In this document: positions 8,245-15,182 of the stretch, one piece after another | Layout of the letters: each line of letters begins with the position of its first letter | How positions within the stretch are numbered: position 1 is the stretch's first letter | NCBI GenBank assembly: GCA_913052275.1 | Contig: CAJXDX010000016.1 | Location: 1 to 18,198, forward strand | DNA length: 18,198 nucleotides | DNA from: an uncultured Pseudomonadota bacterium | Lineage (GTDB): Bacteria > SAR324 > NAC60-12 | Direction: 5' to 3' | Notes under the pieces: generated by a model | Databases searched by the model: none | Seen by the model: the letters and a program-made list of their open reading frames with translations, nothing else | What the model was told of the DNA's origin: nothing | Made by a program: the position numbers and the translations under genes

Positions 8245-8901
8245 TTATTTTATTTTTGCATCTATTAACCAGTCTTCCCCTACTGCGGTAATTGAATTGA
8301 TATCAATTTGCAGTGCCTGATCAAGTTGGTCAACTCCTAATTCCCCACACCATGACAATGCTTGCTGTCCGCCAATTATTTTGGGTCCAACGAATAATAC
8401 TAGCCGGTCCACAGCACCACTTTTGAGAAAGCTTGCGTAAGTAAAGCTGCCTCCCTCTACCAGTAAACTTTTCAGACCGAGTTTATGCAGTTCAGAAAGT
8501 ATCCAGGTTATCTCCGGAGTTGCTGTTGGAGAGGTTAATATTTTTAAATCCGGCAAGTTGGGCCATTTTCTGGATAAAGCCTTATTTCCAGTAGCAATTA
8601 TTACAGGGATACCATCATTTTGAAAAATCCTACTGTTCTCCGGAATTCTGGCCATAGAGTCCAAAACAATCCGGACTGGTGAATTCCCTTTTGCAATTCC
8701 GCGCACAGTCAATTCAGGATCATCTGCAATAACTGTATTTATACCAACTAAAACGGCGTCGTTTTGGTGTCTCAATTCATGAACTTTATGCCTTGCAGCT
8801 TCCCCTGTAATCCATTTTGAGTTTCCTGAGGCTGTTGCTATTTTACCATCAAGAGTAAGTGCTGCTTTTAGAGTGACCGTAATACCCAATTCTTTGCTCA
8901 T
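8245..8901 (-). CDS. Stand-alone riboflavin-pathway reductase (RibD C-terminal domain)
   Basis: This 218-residue protein matches only the reductase half of RibD. It should reduce 5-amino-6-(5-phosphoribosylamino)uracil to the ribitylamino form with NADPH. Family signatures are LKAALTLDGKIATASGNSKWIT (start about residue 11), VGINTVIADDPELTVR, LLVEGGSFTYASFLKSGAVDRL and PKIIGG. The N-terminal zinc-dependent deaminase domain of fused RibD, with its HAE and PC..C motifs, is missing. No open frame upstream to 9394 encodes it, so the deamination must be done by another protein. Single-domain reductases of this kind exist in archaea and yeast. The gene is first in a two-gene unit with ribBA. The ATG at 8901 lacks a Shine-Dalgarno sequence but starts right before the conserved core. 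Calling it ribD would hide the missing half, so no symbol is given. Confidence 0.85.
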   Translation of the reverse strand: MSKELGITVTLKAALTLDGKIATASGNSKWITGEAARHKVHELRHQNDAVLVGINTVIADDPELTVRGIAKGNSPVRIVLDSMARIPENSRIFQNDGIPVIIATGNKALSRKWPNLPDLKILTSPTATPEITWILSELHKLGLKSLLVEGGSFTYASFLKSGAVDRLVLFVGPKIIGGQQALSWCGELGVDQLDQALQIDINSITAVGEDWLIDAKIK

Positions 8902-8949
8902 AAGTTTAAAAAAATAAAGCCACTCAGGTTTCTTAGTTAATTTTTTCTG

Positions 8950-8979
8950 TTATCGGCTGAATTTTATCCCCATTATCGG
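8950..8979. repeat. Direct repeat TTATCGG flanking the candidate rib promoter -10
   Basis: TTATCGG occurs at 8950-8956 and again at 8973-8979, a 23-bp period close to two helical turns. The candidate -10 hexamer of the riboflavin genes lies between the copies. The arrangement would suit a regulator bound to one face of the DNA, but a 7-bp repeat in AT-rich sequence may be chance. Confidence 0.3.
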
Positions 8980-8989
8980 AAAACAACAA
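8961..8989 (-). promoter_or_regulatory. Candidate sigma70-type promoter for the riboflavin genes
   Basis: On the minus strand TTGTTG (8989-8984) is followed after 17 nt by TAAAAT (8966-8961), a five-of-six match to the -10 consensus. Transcription would start near 8954, giving a leader of about 50 nt before the reductase ATG at 8901. The -35 match is weak. Confidence 0.35.
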
Positions 8990-9165
8990 GAAATATGACC
9001 ATTTATTAAATGCATTATATTTAAATTAAACTCTATCCTTACGTTTTAAGAAATGGTGCTGGGCAGCTGCCTGATTAATTGTTAAATATTTTAAAGTAAG
9101 AGGCATCCAGATTTATGTAGAGAACATCTCAGGCCAGATATAACCAGTATTAACAATTTGATAGT

Positions 9166-9194
9166 TTTACTAAGTTTTCTCAACACTCTATAAT
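9166..9194 (+). promoter_or_regulatory. Candidate upstream promoter in the tsaD intergenic region
   Basis: TTTACT (9166-9171, four of six to TTGACA) is separated by exactly 17 nt from a perfect TATAAT (9189-9194). Transcription would begin near 9201, just before two small hairpins, giving tsaD a leader of about 195 nt or producing a short RNA of its own. Confidence 0.35.
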
Positions 9195-9346
9195 AATAAA
9201 CAGGTATTCTCCAAAAGAATAAGCTTTACAAATGCTTATGTAATCTGAGTCTAAGTCTTTTCTTTAACAGCGGAGTGGGCAAGAATAATTAGCGTCAAAT
9301 TAAATAATTTAAACTTATTTTCAAGTTAATGATTCATTTGCAATCG

Positions 9347-9377
9347 TTGACCAATCAGGATATTCAAAAAATATAAT
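9347..9377 (+). promoter_or_regulatory. Candidate proximal tsaD promoter
   Basis: TTGACC (9347-9352, five of six) and a perfect TATAAT (9372-9377) are separated by 19 nt, slightly longer than ideal. Start of transcription near 9384 would leave only about 10 nt before the tsaD ATG at 9395. This agrees with the lack of a Shine-Dalgarno sequence there. Confidence 0.45.
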
Positions 9378-9394
9378 TATAAAAGCAACATCAG

Positions 9395-10423
9395 ATGTCA
9401 GCAACAGGCCTGGGGATAGACACGACTTTTGACGATACTTCAGTTTCTGTATTGCGTGGGAAACGTGAAATATTGGCAAACCTGACACTTTCCCAATATA
9501 AGGAGCATGAAGAATTTGGCGGAGTAGTGCCGGAGAGGGCTTCCCGAAAACATCTGGAAGTTATTCATCTGCTGATCGATGACGCTCTGAAAAAGGCAGA
9601 TATTGATTTTACAGGAATTGATTACATTGCAGTATCAAATCACCCTGGACTGTTAGGATCTTTGCTGGTTGGCCTTTCTGTAGCAAAAAGCCTGGCATAT
9701 TCGTTAGGGTGTCCAATAATCGGCATCAATCACGTTGAAGCCCATCCTTATGCCAATGTACTGGACCATGGAGAAATGCAGTTTCCTATACTTCATCTCG
9801 TTGTTGCGGGAGGGCATACTTTGCTGATGCACTCTCGAGATCATTTCGATTATGACATCATAGGCAGCACCATTGACGATGCTGCAGGAGAATGTGTTGA
9901 CAAAGTTGCAAAATTGTTTGGCTTTCCTATGCCTGGTGGTCCGGTAGTGGACCAGGCAGCCATGGAGTACTCAGGTGATGAATATGATTTCCCCCGTCCT
10001 TTACTTAACAAAAACACTCACAATTTTTCTTTCAGCGGATTGAAAACAGCAATGCTGAGATTTAAGGAAAATTGTATGCAATCATCTTCCTCAGGCCCGG
10101 AAAAACCAGATAAACTGTACGAAACAGGACCTGTTCTCGCCTCTTTTTTTCAAAGTGTAACAGATGTGCTGCTCCACAAAACTTTTAATGCAGCAGAAGA
10201 ATACGGTCTTAGAAATATTTCAGTTTCCGGAGGACTTGCGGCCAGCCGCAAGCTGCGTAAATCTTTTGAAGAGGAATCATCTCGACGGGGGCTTAAACTC
10301 TACTACCCACAGTCCAGTCTTTGCACGGACAACGCTGCAATGGTTGCCTGTCTGGCTGCCCATCGCTTCGAAGCAGGGCTTTTTGATGACCTTTCACTTG
10401 ATGCCTTTCCAAACCTGCAATGA
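9395..10423 (+). CDS. tsaD: tRNA N6-threonylcarbamoyladenosine transferase TsaD
   Basis: This 342-residue ASKHA-fold protein should transfer the threonylcarbamoyl group from TC-AMP to A37 of ANN-decoding tRNAs, working with TsaB and TsaE. The metal ligands are visible: H113 and H117 in INHVEAHPYAN, and D312 in CTDNAAM. Other family motifs are GGVVPERASRKH (42-53), VAGGHT (137-142), DDAAGECVDKVA (161-172), FSFSGLKTA and VSGGLAASRKLR. The N-terminal phosphate motif is GIDTTFDDTS where most members read close to GIETSCDET, and the usual TRGPGL is SNHPGL, so this is a divergent member. Length is normal. It stands alone on the plus strand and converges with the FabH-like gene 81 bp downstream. The ATG has no Shine-Dalgarno but directly precedes the conserved N-terminus. 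Confidence 0.9.
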   Translation: MSATGLGIDTTFDDTSVSVLRGKREILANLTLSQYKEHEEFGGVVPERASRKHLEVIHLLIDDALKKADIDFTGIDYIAVSNHPGLLGSLLVGLSVAKSLAYSLGCPIIGINHVEAHPYANVLDHGEMQFPILHLVVAGGHTLLMHSRDHFDYDIIGSTIDDAAGECVDKVAKLFGFPMPGGPVVDQAAMEYSGDEYDFPRPLLNKNTHNFSFSGLKTAMLRFKENCMQSSSSGPEKPDKLYETGPVLASFFQSVTDVLLHKTFNAAEEYGLRNISVSGGLAASRKLRKSFEEESSRRGLKLYYPQSSLCTDNAAMVACLAAHRFEAGLFDDLSLDAFPNLQ

Positions 10424-10451
10424 TCGGACGCTGTTTTCAATTCATGTAAAA

Positions 10452-10470
10452 TTTCAATTGTAAATTGAAA
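10452..10470. terminator. Weak AT-rich hairpin between convergent tsaD and FabH-like genes
   Basis: TTTCAATT (10452-10459) and AATTGAAA (10463-10470) form a perfect 8-bp stem with a 3-nt loop. Read on the minus strand the stem is followed by TTTTA, so it may end the nucleoside operon. The stem has little GC, so termination would be weak. On the plus strand there is no U-tract. Confidence 0.35.
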
Positions 10471-10504
10471 AATAAATGATCAGCAGGAAAGCAAATCCCG
10501 GCTT

Positions 10505-11437
10505 CTAGGAATGCTTCCTGAAAAGCATTGTACTGGCCCAGGAAAGACCCACACCAAATCCTGAAAGAACGGCAACCTTCATTTCCTGTTTATCAAATTC
10601 CCGGGAAAGAACCATTGGAACTGATGAAGAAACTGTGTTCCCATATTCGGCTGAGTGGAATGGACAGCGTTCCCGTGAGACACCAAGCGAATCGGCAATT
10701 GAATTTACAATGTGCAGGCTGCCCTGATGAAGAATGAAGCAGTCAACGCTTTCCAGCGGGACACTGTTTTTTTTAAGCATATCTCTTATATTGTCCGGAA
10801 CAACTCTTACTGTGAAAGTGAAGACTGCGCGTCCGTTCATGTACACATGACCGTCCTCTCTCACAATAATTCCCTCTTTTTTACATCCGTCTGATCCAAA
10901 AACAAATTTACCGCATTCAAAAACAGGTTTGTCATCAAGCAGTGTAACAGTTGCGCCATCGCCAAACAATGTTGCCGTTTTTTTATCATCGTTGTTCATA
11001 ACTTTGGAGTAGGGATCCGCTGTGAAAAGCAGGCCGCACTTAAATTCGTTTTCTTCCATGAAAGATTTGATAACAGAAAGTCCGTATACATATCCGGAAC
11101 ATCCCAGGGAAATGTCAAATACTGCACAACTTAACGGCAGAGAGAGTTTTTCATGCAAAATAGCCGATGTATGTGGAAGTCCTTTTCCATCGGGATTTTG
11201 AGTGCAGACAATAACACAATCAATATCATCCGGAGTTACAGGATGATTCTGCTGAAGATCCTCCCAGGCTTTGACACAAAGATCCGAAGTTTCCTGTTTA
11301 GGAGCTTTGATGGCGACTTCTGTAAAACCAATTTTATGCTTAACAAATGACTCTGTCATGCCAAACTTATTCATTCGATCAAAATTTGAAGTTCTTGCTT
11401 CAGGCAAATATGTTCCGATTGCTTTGATGCCAATCAT
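10505..11437 (-). CDS. FabH-like beta-ketoacyl-ACP synthase III family protein
   Basis: This 310-residue thiolase-fold enzyme resembles KAS III, which condenses an acyl-CoA primer with a malonyl-ACP. The triad is present: C113 in LGCSGYVYGL, H237 in ILHQGSLHIVNSI and N267 in YGNTVSSSVP. FGDGATVTLL and VYMNGRAVFTFTV are further family motifs. The adaptor normally read as HQAN-x-RI is HQGSLHI, which departs from the ACP-contact motif of housekeeping FabH. This form is more like KAS III paralogues in specialised acyl or surface-polysaccharide pathways. It begins 6 nt after the stop of the second permease gene, so it is very likely in the nucleoside operon and translationally coupled, yet it has no clear job there. 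No other fatty-acid gene is near. There is no Shine-Dalgarno; only AAGAAAAG lies upstream. Substrate is unknown. Confidence 0.8.
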   Translation of the reverse strand: MIGIKAIGTYLPEARTSNFDRMNKFGMTESFVKHKIGFTEVAIKAPKQETSDLCVKAWEDLQQNHPVTPDDIDCVIVCTQNPDGKGLPHTSAILHEKLSLPLSCAVFDISLGCSGYVYGLSVIKSFMEENEFKCGLLFTADPYSKVMNNDDKKTATLFGDGATVTLLDDKPVFECGKFVFGSDGCKKEGIIVREDGHVYMNGRAVFTFTVRVVPDNIRDMLKKNSVPLESVDCFILHQGSLHIVNSIADSLGVSRERCPFHSAEYGNTVSSSVPMVLSREFDKQEMKVAVLSGFGVGLSWASTMLFRKHS

Positions 11438-11443
11438 TAGATT

Positions 11444-12418
11444 TTACTTTTCTTTAGAAAATGGCTGACCGATCGCTTTCGGCGCAACAGCTCTTCCCAC
11501 GAAACCTGCTAAAATTACAACCGTTAGAATATATGGAGACATTTCCAAGAAGCTTTCGATAAGGTTAAGGGGGACTAAACCTTTTAGCATTACAGATATT
11601 TCAGGTTTATCTTTGATGGCAAACAAAATAGAGAAAAGCAGACAGGCAAACATTGCAGAATAAGGTCTCCACTTGCCAACAATCATTGCCGCCAGTGCTA
11701 AATAACCTTTACCTGCAGACATATCTTTGACAAAAAATCCCAAATGCGCTGTAGAAAGATATGCTCCAGACATTCCTCCCAGTATTCCATTTAAGAGTAA
11801 AGCCTGGTAGCGTGTTTTGTTAACCGAAATCCCAGTAGTATCGACAGCAAGAGGATTTTCTCCGGTTGCGCGCAAGTGCAGTCCAAAACTGCTTTTAAAC
11901 ACAACCCAAGCAGTTATCGGCACAGCCAGGAAAGCAATGTAGACTAAAATATTGTGTCCGCTGATTAATTCGTAATATATTTCTCCAATCACTGGAATAT
12001 CACGCAAAGTCTCAGCAAAAGGCAATTCTATGGAAAGGAAACGGGCTTCTTTGGGAAGCTGAGGAGTTTTACCGCCCATGCCAAACCAGGCGTTAGCCAG
12101 TACCACTGTAAGCCCCATTGCAAATATATTTATTGCAACACATGAGACTACTTGATTGCCGCGCTTGGTTACACTGGCAAAGCCGTGGATCATTGAAAAA
12201 ATAATTCCGATACAGATTGAACCAAGCAGCCCCAACCATGCAGATTGGGTCCAATGGGCTACAGCGGCTGCTACAAAGGCTCCTCCGAGCATTTTTCCTT
12301 CAAGTCCAAAGTCGATCACTCCCGAACGTTCAGCAAAAATACCTCCCATTGCGGCCAGCACAAAAGGCACTGAAATGCGGAGGGTGCCATCCAAAATCAG
12401 TAATAAATCATTCCACAT
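11444..12418 (-). CDS. Nucleoside-type ABC transporter permease (second subunit)
   Basis: This 324-residue hydrophobic protein belongs to the BPD_transp_2 permease family, like YufQ/NupQ partners of BMP-type binding proteins. The N-terminal RSGVIDFGLEGKMLGGAF (about 31-48) is the family signature, and repeated long hydrophobic stretches indicate an inner-membrane protein of about eight or more helices. With the other permease it should form the channel heterodimer. It starts 72 nt after the first permease gene ends. ATG at 12418 is preferred because the open extension upstream is not conserved-looking and the family N-terminus follows. No Shine-Dalgarno is seen. The FabH-like gene follows after 6 nt. 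Confidence 0.9.
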   Translation of the reverse strand: MWNDLLLILDGTLRISVPFVLAAMGGIFAERSGVIDFGLEGKMLGGAFVAAAVAHWTQSAWLGLLGSICIGIIFSMIHGFASVTKRGNQVVSCVAINIFAMGLTVVLANAWFGMGGKTPQLPKEARFLSIELPFAETLRDIPVIGEIYYELISGHNILVYIAFLAVPITAWVVFKSSFGLHLRATGENPLAVDTTGISVNKTRYQALLLNGILGGMSGAYLSTAHLGFFVKDMSAGKGYLALAAMIVGKWRPYSAMFACLLFSILFAIKDKPEISVMLKGLVPLNLIESFLEMSPYILTVVILAGFVGRAVAPKAIGQPFSKEK

Positions 12419-12490
12419 AAGTTTTTTTACGGCAAACAGCTGATTTACAAAGCTTGTGAAAAAAGTACTGCATATCGATTTGGATCATGC

Positions 12491-13588
12491 TCATGCGGTA
12501 CGTATAGCCACTTGTTTTACAAACTGTTCAATTTGAGGACGGAAAAGATTTTCCAGCGCCCCTGCAAACAGGACCACCAATCCCTGGATCAGAACTACCA
12601 TGTGTCGGTCTATTGCTTGAACTTCAAATGAAAGCTCCGCCCCTCCCTGGTAAAGTATTCCGAAAAGCAGGGCTGCCAACAGTATTCCCAGGGGATGATT
12701 ACGACCAATCAGAGAAACAGCAATACCAGTGAATCCAATACCGGCCTGGAAATTAAGCATAATCCGGTGACTTGACCCCATGATTTCGTTAATTCCAACA
12801 AAACCGGATAACCCTCCACAAATGATCATTGCAATGATAATATTTTTTGAGACGTTTATTCCCGCATAAACTGCTGCAGACTCATTTGTACCTACAGTCC
12901 TGAGTTCGTATCCCCAACGAGTGAACCAGACAAAGCGCCACACCAGAAATAAGCAGATAAGAGCAAAAAAGAATGTTCCATTCAGAGGAGTCTGTGTAAT
13001 TTCAAATCCAAACCAGCCAAATATTTCGTGCATTTGCGGGATCCATACATTTTCAGCAAAATCACGTGATTCAGGCGACATTTCCTGTGGGGGTCTCAGT
13101 ACATGAGATAGAAGATATACCATGATCACTGAAGCGATGAAGTTGAACATAATTGTTGTTACCACTTCATGACTGCCATGCCTGGCTTTCAGATATCCAG
13201 GTATTGCTCCCCAAATTCCTCCGAATATGATCGATGCAATTACTGCCAGGGGAAAAACAATCCAAAGCGACCAGTTTTCCAGCCACAGACAAAGCAGCCC
13301 TACCGCAAGTCCTCCGATATATGCCTGGCCTTCAGCTCCAATATTGAACAACCCGCAATGAAACCCGATCGCAAATCCCAGACCTGTAAAAATAAAATTA
13401 GTAGTGTAGTAAAGCGTGTAGCCAAGTCCTTCATCGTAACCGAATGCGCCGTAGAGCATGGTTTCCAGTGCAAACCAGGGATCTTCACCTAGTGCCCAGA
13501 TCACAATACCGGAAATAAGAAACGCCAGTAACAGGTTTGTCACTGTAACGAGGGTGACCACCAGATCATTGACTTGTCGTTCGTTCAA
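12491..13588 (-). CDS. Nucleoside-type ABC transporter permease (first subunit)
   Basis: This 365-residue integral membrane protein is the larger permease of a BMP-type (YufP/NupP-like) importer. CGLFNIGAEGQAYIGGLA (about 83-100) is the family signature. Further motifs are HEVVTTIMFNFIA and NIIIAMIICGGLSGFVGINEIMG, and many hydrophobic segments span the sequence. Translation starts at TTG: 13588-13586 reads TTG and the preceding ATPase gene stops with TGA at 13587-13585, giving a TTGA overlap. A strong AAGGAGG lies 4 nt upstream, inside the ATPase coding sequence. This points to tightly coupled, roughly equal production of ATPase and permease. Confidence 0.92.
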   Translation of the reverse strand: MNERQVNDLVVTLVTVTNLLLAFLISGIVIWALGEDPWFALETMLYGAFGYDEGLGYTLYYTTNFIFTGLGFAIGFHCGLFNIGAEGQAYIGGLAVGLLCLWLENWSLWIVFPLAVIASIIFGGIWGAIPGYLKARHGSHEVVTTIMFNFIASVIMVYLLSHVLRPPQEMSPESRDFAENVWIPQMHEIFGWFGFEITQTPLNGTFFFALICLFLVWRFVWFTRWGYELRTVGTNESAAVYAGINVSKNIIIAMIICGGLSGFVGINEIMGSSHRIMLNFQAGIGFTGIAVSLIGRNHPLGILLAALLFGILYQGGAELSFEVQAIDRHMVVLIQGLVVLFAGALENLFRPQIEQFVKQVAIRTA

Positions 13589-13599
13589 GCGGCCTCCTT
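13585..13599 (-). promoter_or_regulatory. Shine-Dalgarno and TTGA stop/start overlap deciding the permease start
   Basis: On the minus strand AAGGAGG (13599-13593) is followed by CCGC and then TTG (13588-13586). The TGA of the ATPase gene overlaps the TTG by two bases. This is one of only two clear Shine-Dalgarno sequences in the window and supports a non-ATG start. Confidence 0.8.
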
Positions 13600-15114
13600 A
13601 CGTATCCCTGCCATCAGCAGTCCAATGTCACGTTCGTTAGCGTCTTTTGCCAAAACTTCTCCCATGATTTGTCCGTCAAACATGACTAAAATTCTATCAC
13701 TCAAAGAAAGTATTTCATCCAGTTCCACCGATACCAGCAGCACAGCTTTGTTTGCATCCCGCATGGCAATTATTTGACGATGAATAAATTCAATTGCCCC
13801 AATGTCGACTCCACGAGTCGGCTGCCCAACCACCAGTAAATCCGTGTTTCTTTCCATTTCCCTTGCAACCACCATTTTTTGCTGGTTACCTCCGGAAAAG
13901 AGAGAGACTCTCAATAATGGATTCCCCGGACGCACGTCGAAATGTTCCATCTGCTCACGGCAGGATTTAGTTATAGCATCACTGTCCATTTCGATAAGAC
14001 CGTTGTAAGCCGGATCCTTGTGATAACCCAAAATGATATTTTCACTTGCGGCAAATGACGTTACCAGCCCCATTCGCTGCCGATCCTCTGGAACATGAGC
14101 CATACCAAGCCGACGCATGGAAGCTGCGTCCACACTTGATTCAGGAGTAATTTCCTGATCGTTAATTTTTATTGTCCCATTTTGCAAAGGGTTTATGCCC
14201 GTGATGATATCAAGCAGTTCCGATTGACCGTTTCCGGATACACCTGCAACACCTACAATCTCTCCGGAATGAACTTCAAAGCTAACATCTTTTAACCTGT
14301 GAATTCCGGAATTATCTTTATAATCCAGATTATCAACTGAAAGGACTGTCCTCCCTGGATTTGCAGGCGCTTTGTCTACACGAAGAAGTACTTTTCTTCC
14401 CACCATCAATTCAGCCAATTCTTCTCTGTTGGTTTCAGAAGTTTTGCGATGGGCAACCATTTCACCTTGCCGCATAACGGAAACATAATCAGTGATGGCC
14501 ATTATTTCCCGAAGCTTATGAGTGATCAGAATTACTGTTTTCCCCTGTTCCCTGAGTTCATCCAGAATGCGAAACAAATGGTCTGCTTCCTGAGGCGTAA
14601 GCACACCGGTAGGCTCATCAAGAATAAGTATTTCTGCTCCACGATAAAGCGCTTTAAGAATTTCAACCCGCTGCTGCAATCCTACCGGTAACGTGTTGAT
14701 AGTCGCATTGATATCCACTTCAAGATGATATTCTTTTTCAAGTCGTTTCAGTTCTAACTCAGAAGCACGTAAAGATTCTTTAAGTGAAATGCCTGACTCT
14801 GTGCCCAGCACTACATTTTCCAGCACCGTGAATGTATCCACTAACATGAAATGCTGGTGTACCATGCCGATTCCTGCTTGAATTGCATCATGTGCACTTC
14901 GTATGACAGTCTGCTTTTCCAGCACGGCTATCGATCCTGAATCTGCCTGGTAAAATCCGTAAAGAACACTCATTAAGGTTGATTTGCCTGCACCGTTTTC
15001 TCCAACAATTCCATGAATGGTTCCTGACTTTACCGTAAGAGAAACATTCTTGTTGGCACAAACATTACCAAAATTTTTATTTATATCAGTTAGTTGTATT
15101 GCCAGATTTGGCAT
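13585..15114 (-). CDS. Nucleoside-type ABC transporter ATP-binding protein (two ATPase domains)
   Basis: This 509-residue protein has two fused ABC ATPase domains and energises uptake of the substrate delivered by the BMP protein. Domain 1 has Walker A GIVGENGAGKST (35-46), a variant signature LPVGLQQRVEI, Walker B ILILDEPTGVLTPQE and VILITHK. Domain 2 has a degenerate Walker A GVSGNGQSELL lacking the usual lysine, then signature FSGGNQQKMVVARE and LLVVGQPTRGVDIGA. The asymmetry is normal for YufO/NupO and RbsA-type proteins, in which one site is probably weak. It follows the hydrolase gene by 68 nt and overlaps the next permease by 4 bases. Substrate is inferred as nucleosides from the operon, not from this protein. 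Confidence 0.93.
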   Translation of the reverse strand: MPNLAIQLTDINKNFGNVCANKNVSLTVKSGTIHGIVGENGAGKSTLMSVLYGFYQADSGSIAVLEKQTVIRSAHDAIQAGIGMVHQHFMLVDTFTVLENVVLGTESGISLKESLRASELELKRLEKEYHLEVDINATINTLPVGLQQRVEILKALYRGAEILILDEPTGVLTPQEADHLFRILDELREQGKTVILITHKLREIMAITDYVSVMRQGEMVAHRKTSETNREELAELMVGRKVLLRVDKAPANPGRTVLSVDNLDYKDNSGIHRLKDVSFEVHSGEIVGVAGVSGNGQSELLDIITGINPLQNGTIKINDQEITPESSVDAASMRRLGMAHVPEDRQRMGLVTSFAASENIILGYHKDPAYNGLIEMDSDAITKSCREQMEHFDVRPGNPLLRVSLFSGGNQQKMVVAREMERNTDLLVVGQPTRGVDIGAIEFIHRQIIAMRDANKAVLLVSVELDEILSLSDRILVMFDGQIMGEVLAKDANERDIGLLMAGIRKEAA

Positions 15115-15182
15115 AATCTCAGGAGTTGAATGTTGATTTTTTGTGCAGCTTATCCGGGGCCGATACCCGACTTAATCTTTTT

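Larger units (their letters stand above)
8902..9394. other. 493-bp non-coding gap between the divergent rib genes and tsaD
   Basis: No protein-coding gene, tRNA or known riboswitch is recognisable. The gap is AT-rich and contains candidate promoters for the minus-strand rib genes (8961-8989) and two for the plus strand (9166-9194, 9347-9377). Just after the first plus-strand promoter are two small hairpins: TATTCT (9205-9210) with AGAATA (9216-9221), and ATAAGC (9219-9224) with GCTTAT (9234-9239). They overlap by three bases, so they are partly exclusive. A 10-bp palindrome GGCAGCTGCC lies at 9062-9071. Confidence 0.5.

Noticed and set aside
8902..9394. FMN riboswitch upstream of the riboflavin genes
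   Set aside because: No conserved RFN core such as the GGGGCAGGGTGAAA-type block is seen on the minus strand.
10510..10531. AATGCTT/AAGCATT hairpin at the end of the FabH-like gene as a terminator
   Set aside because: It lies within coding sequence and no U-tract follows on the transcribed strand.
13585..15114. Degenerate second Walker A (GNGQSE) of the ABC ATPase as a damaging mutation
   Set aside because: A non-canonical second site is usual in double-domain ATPases of the BMP and ribose transporter type.
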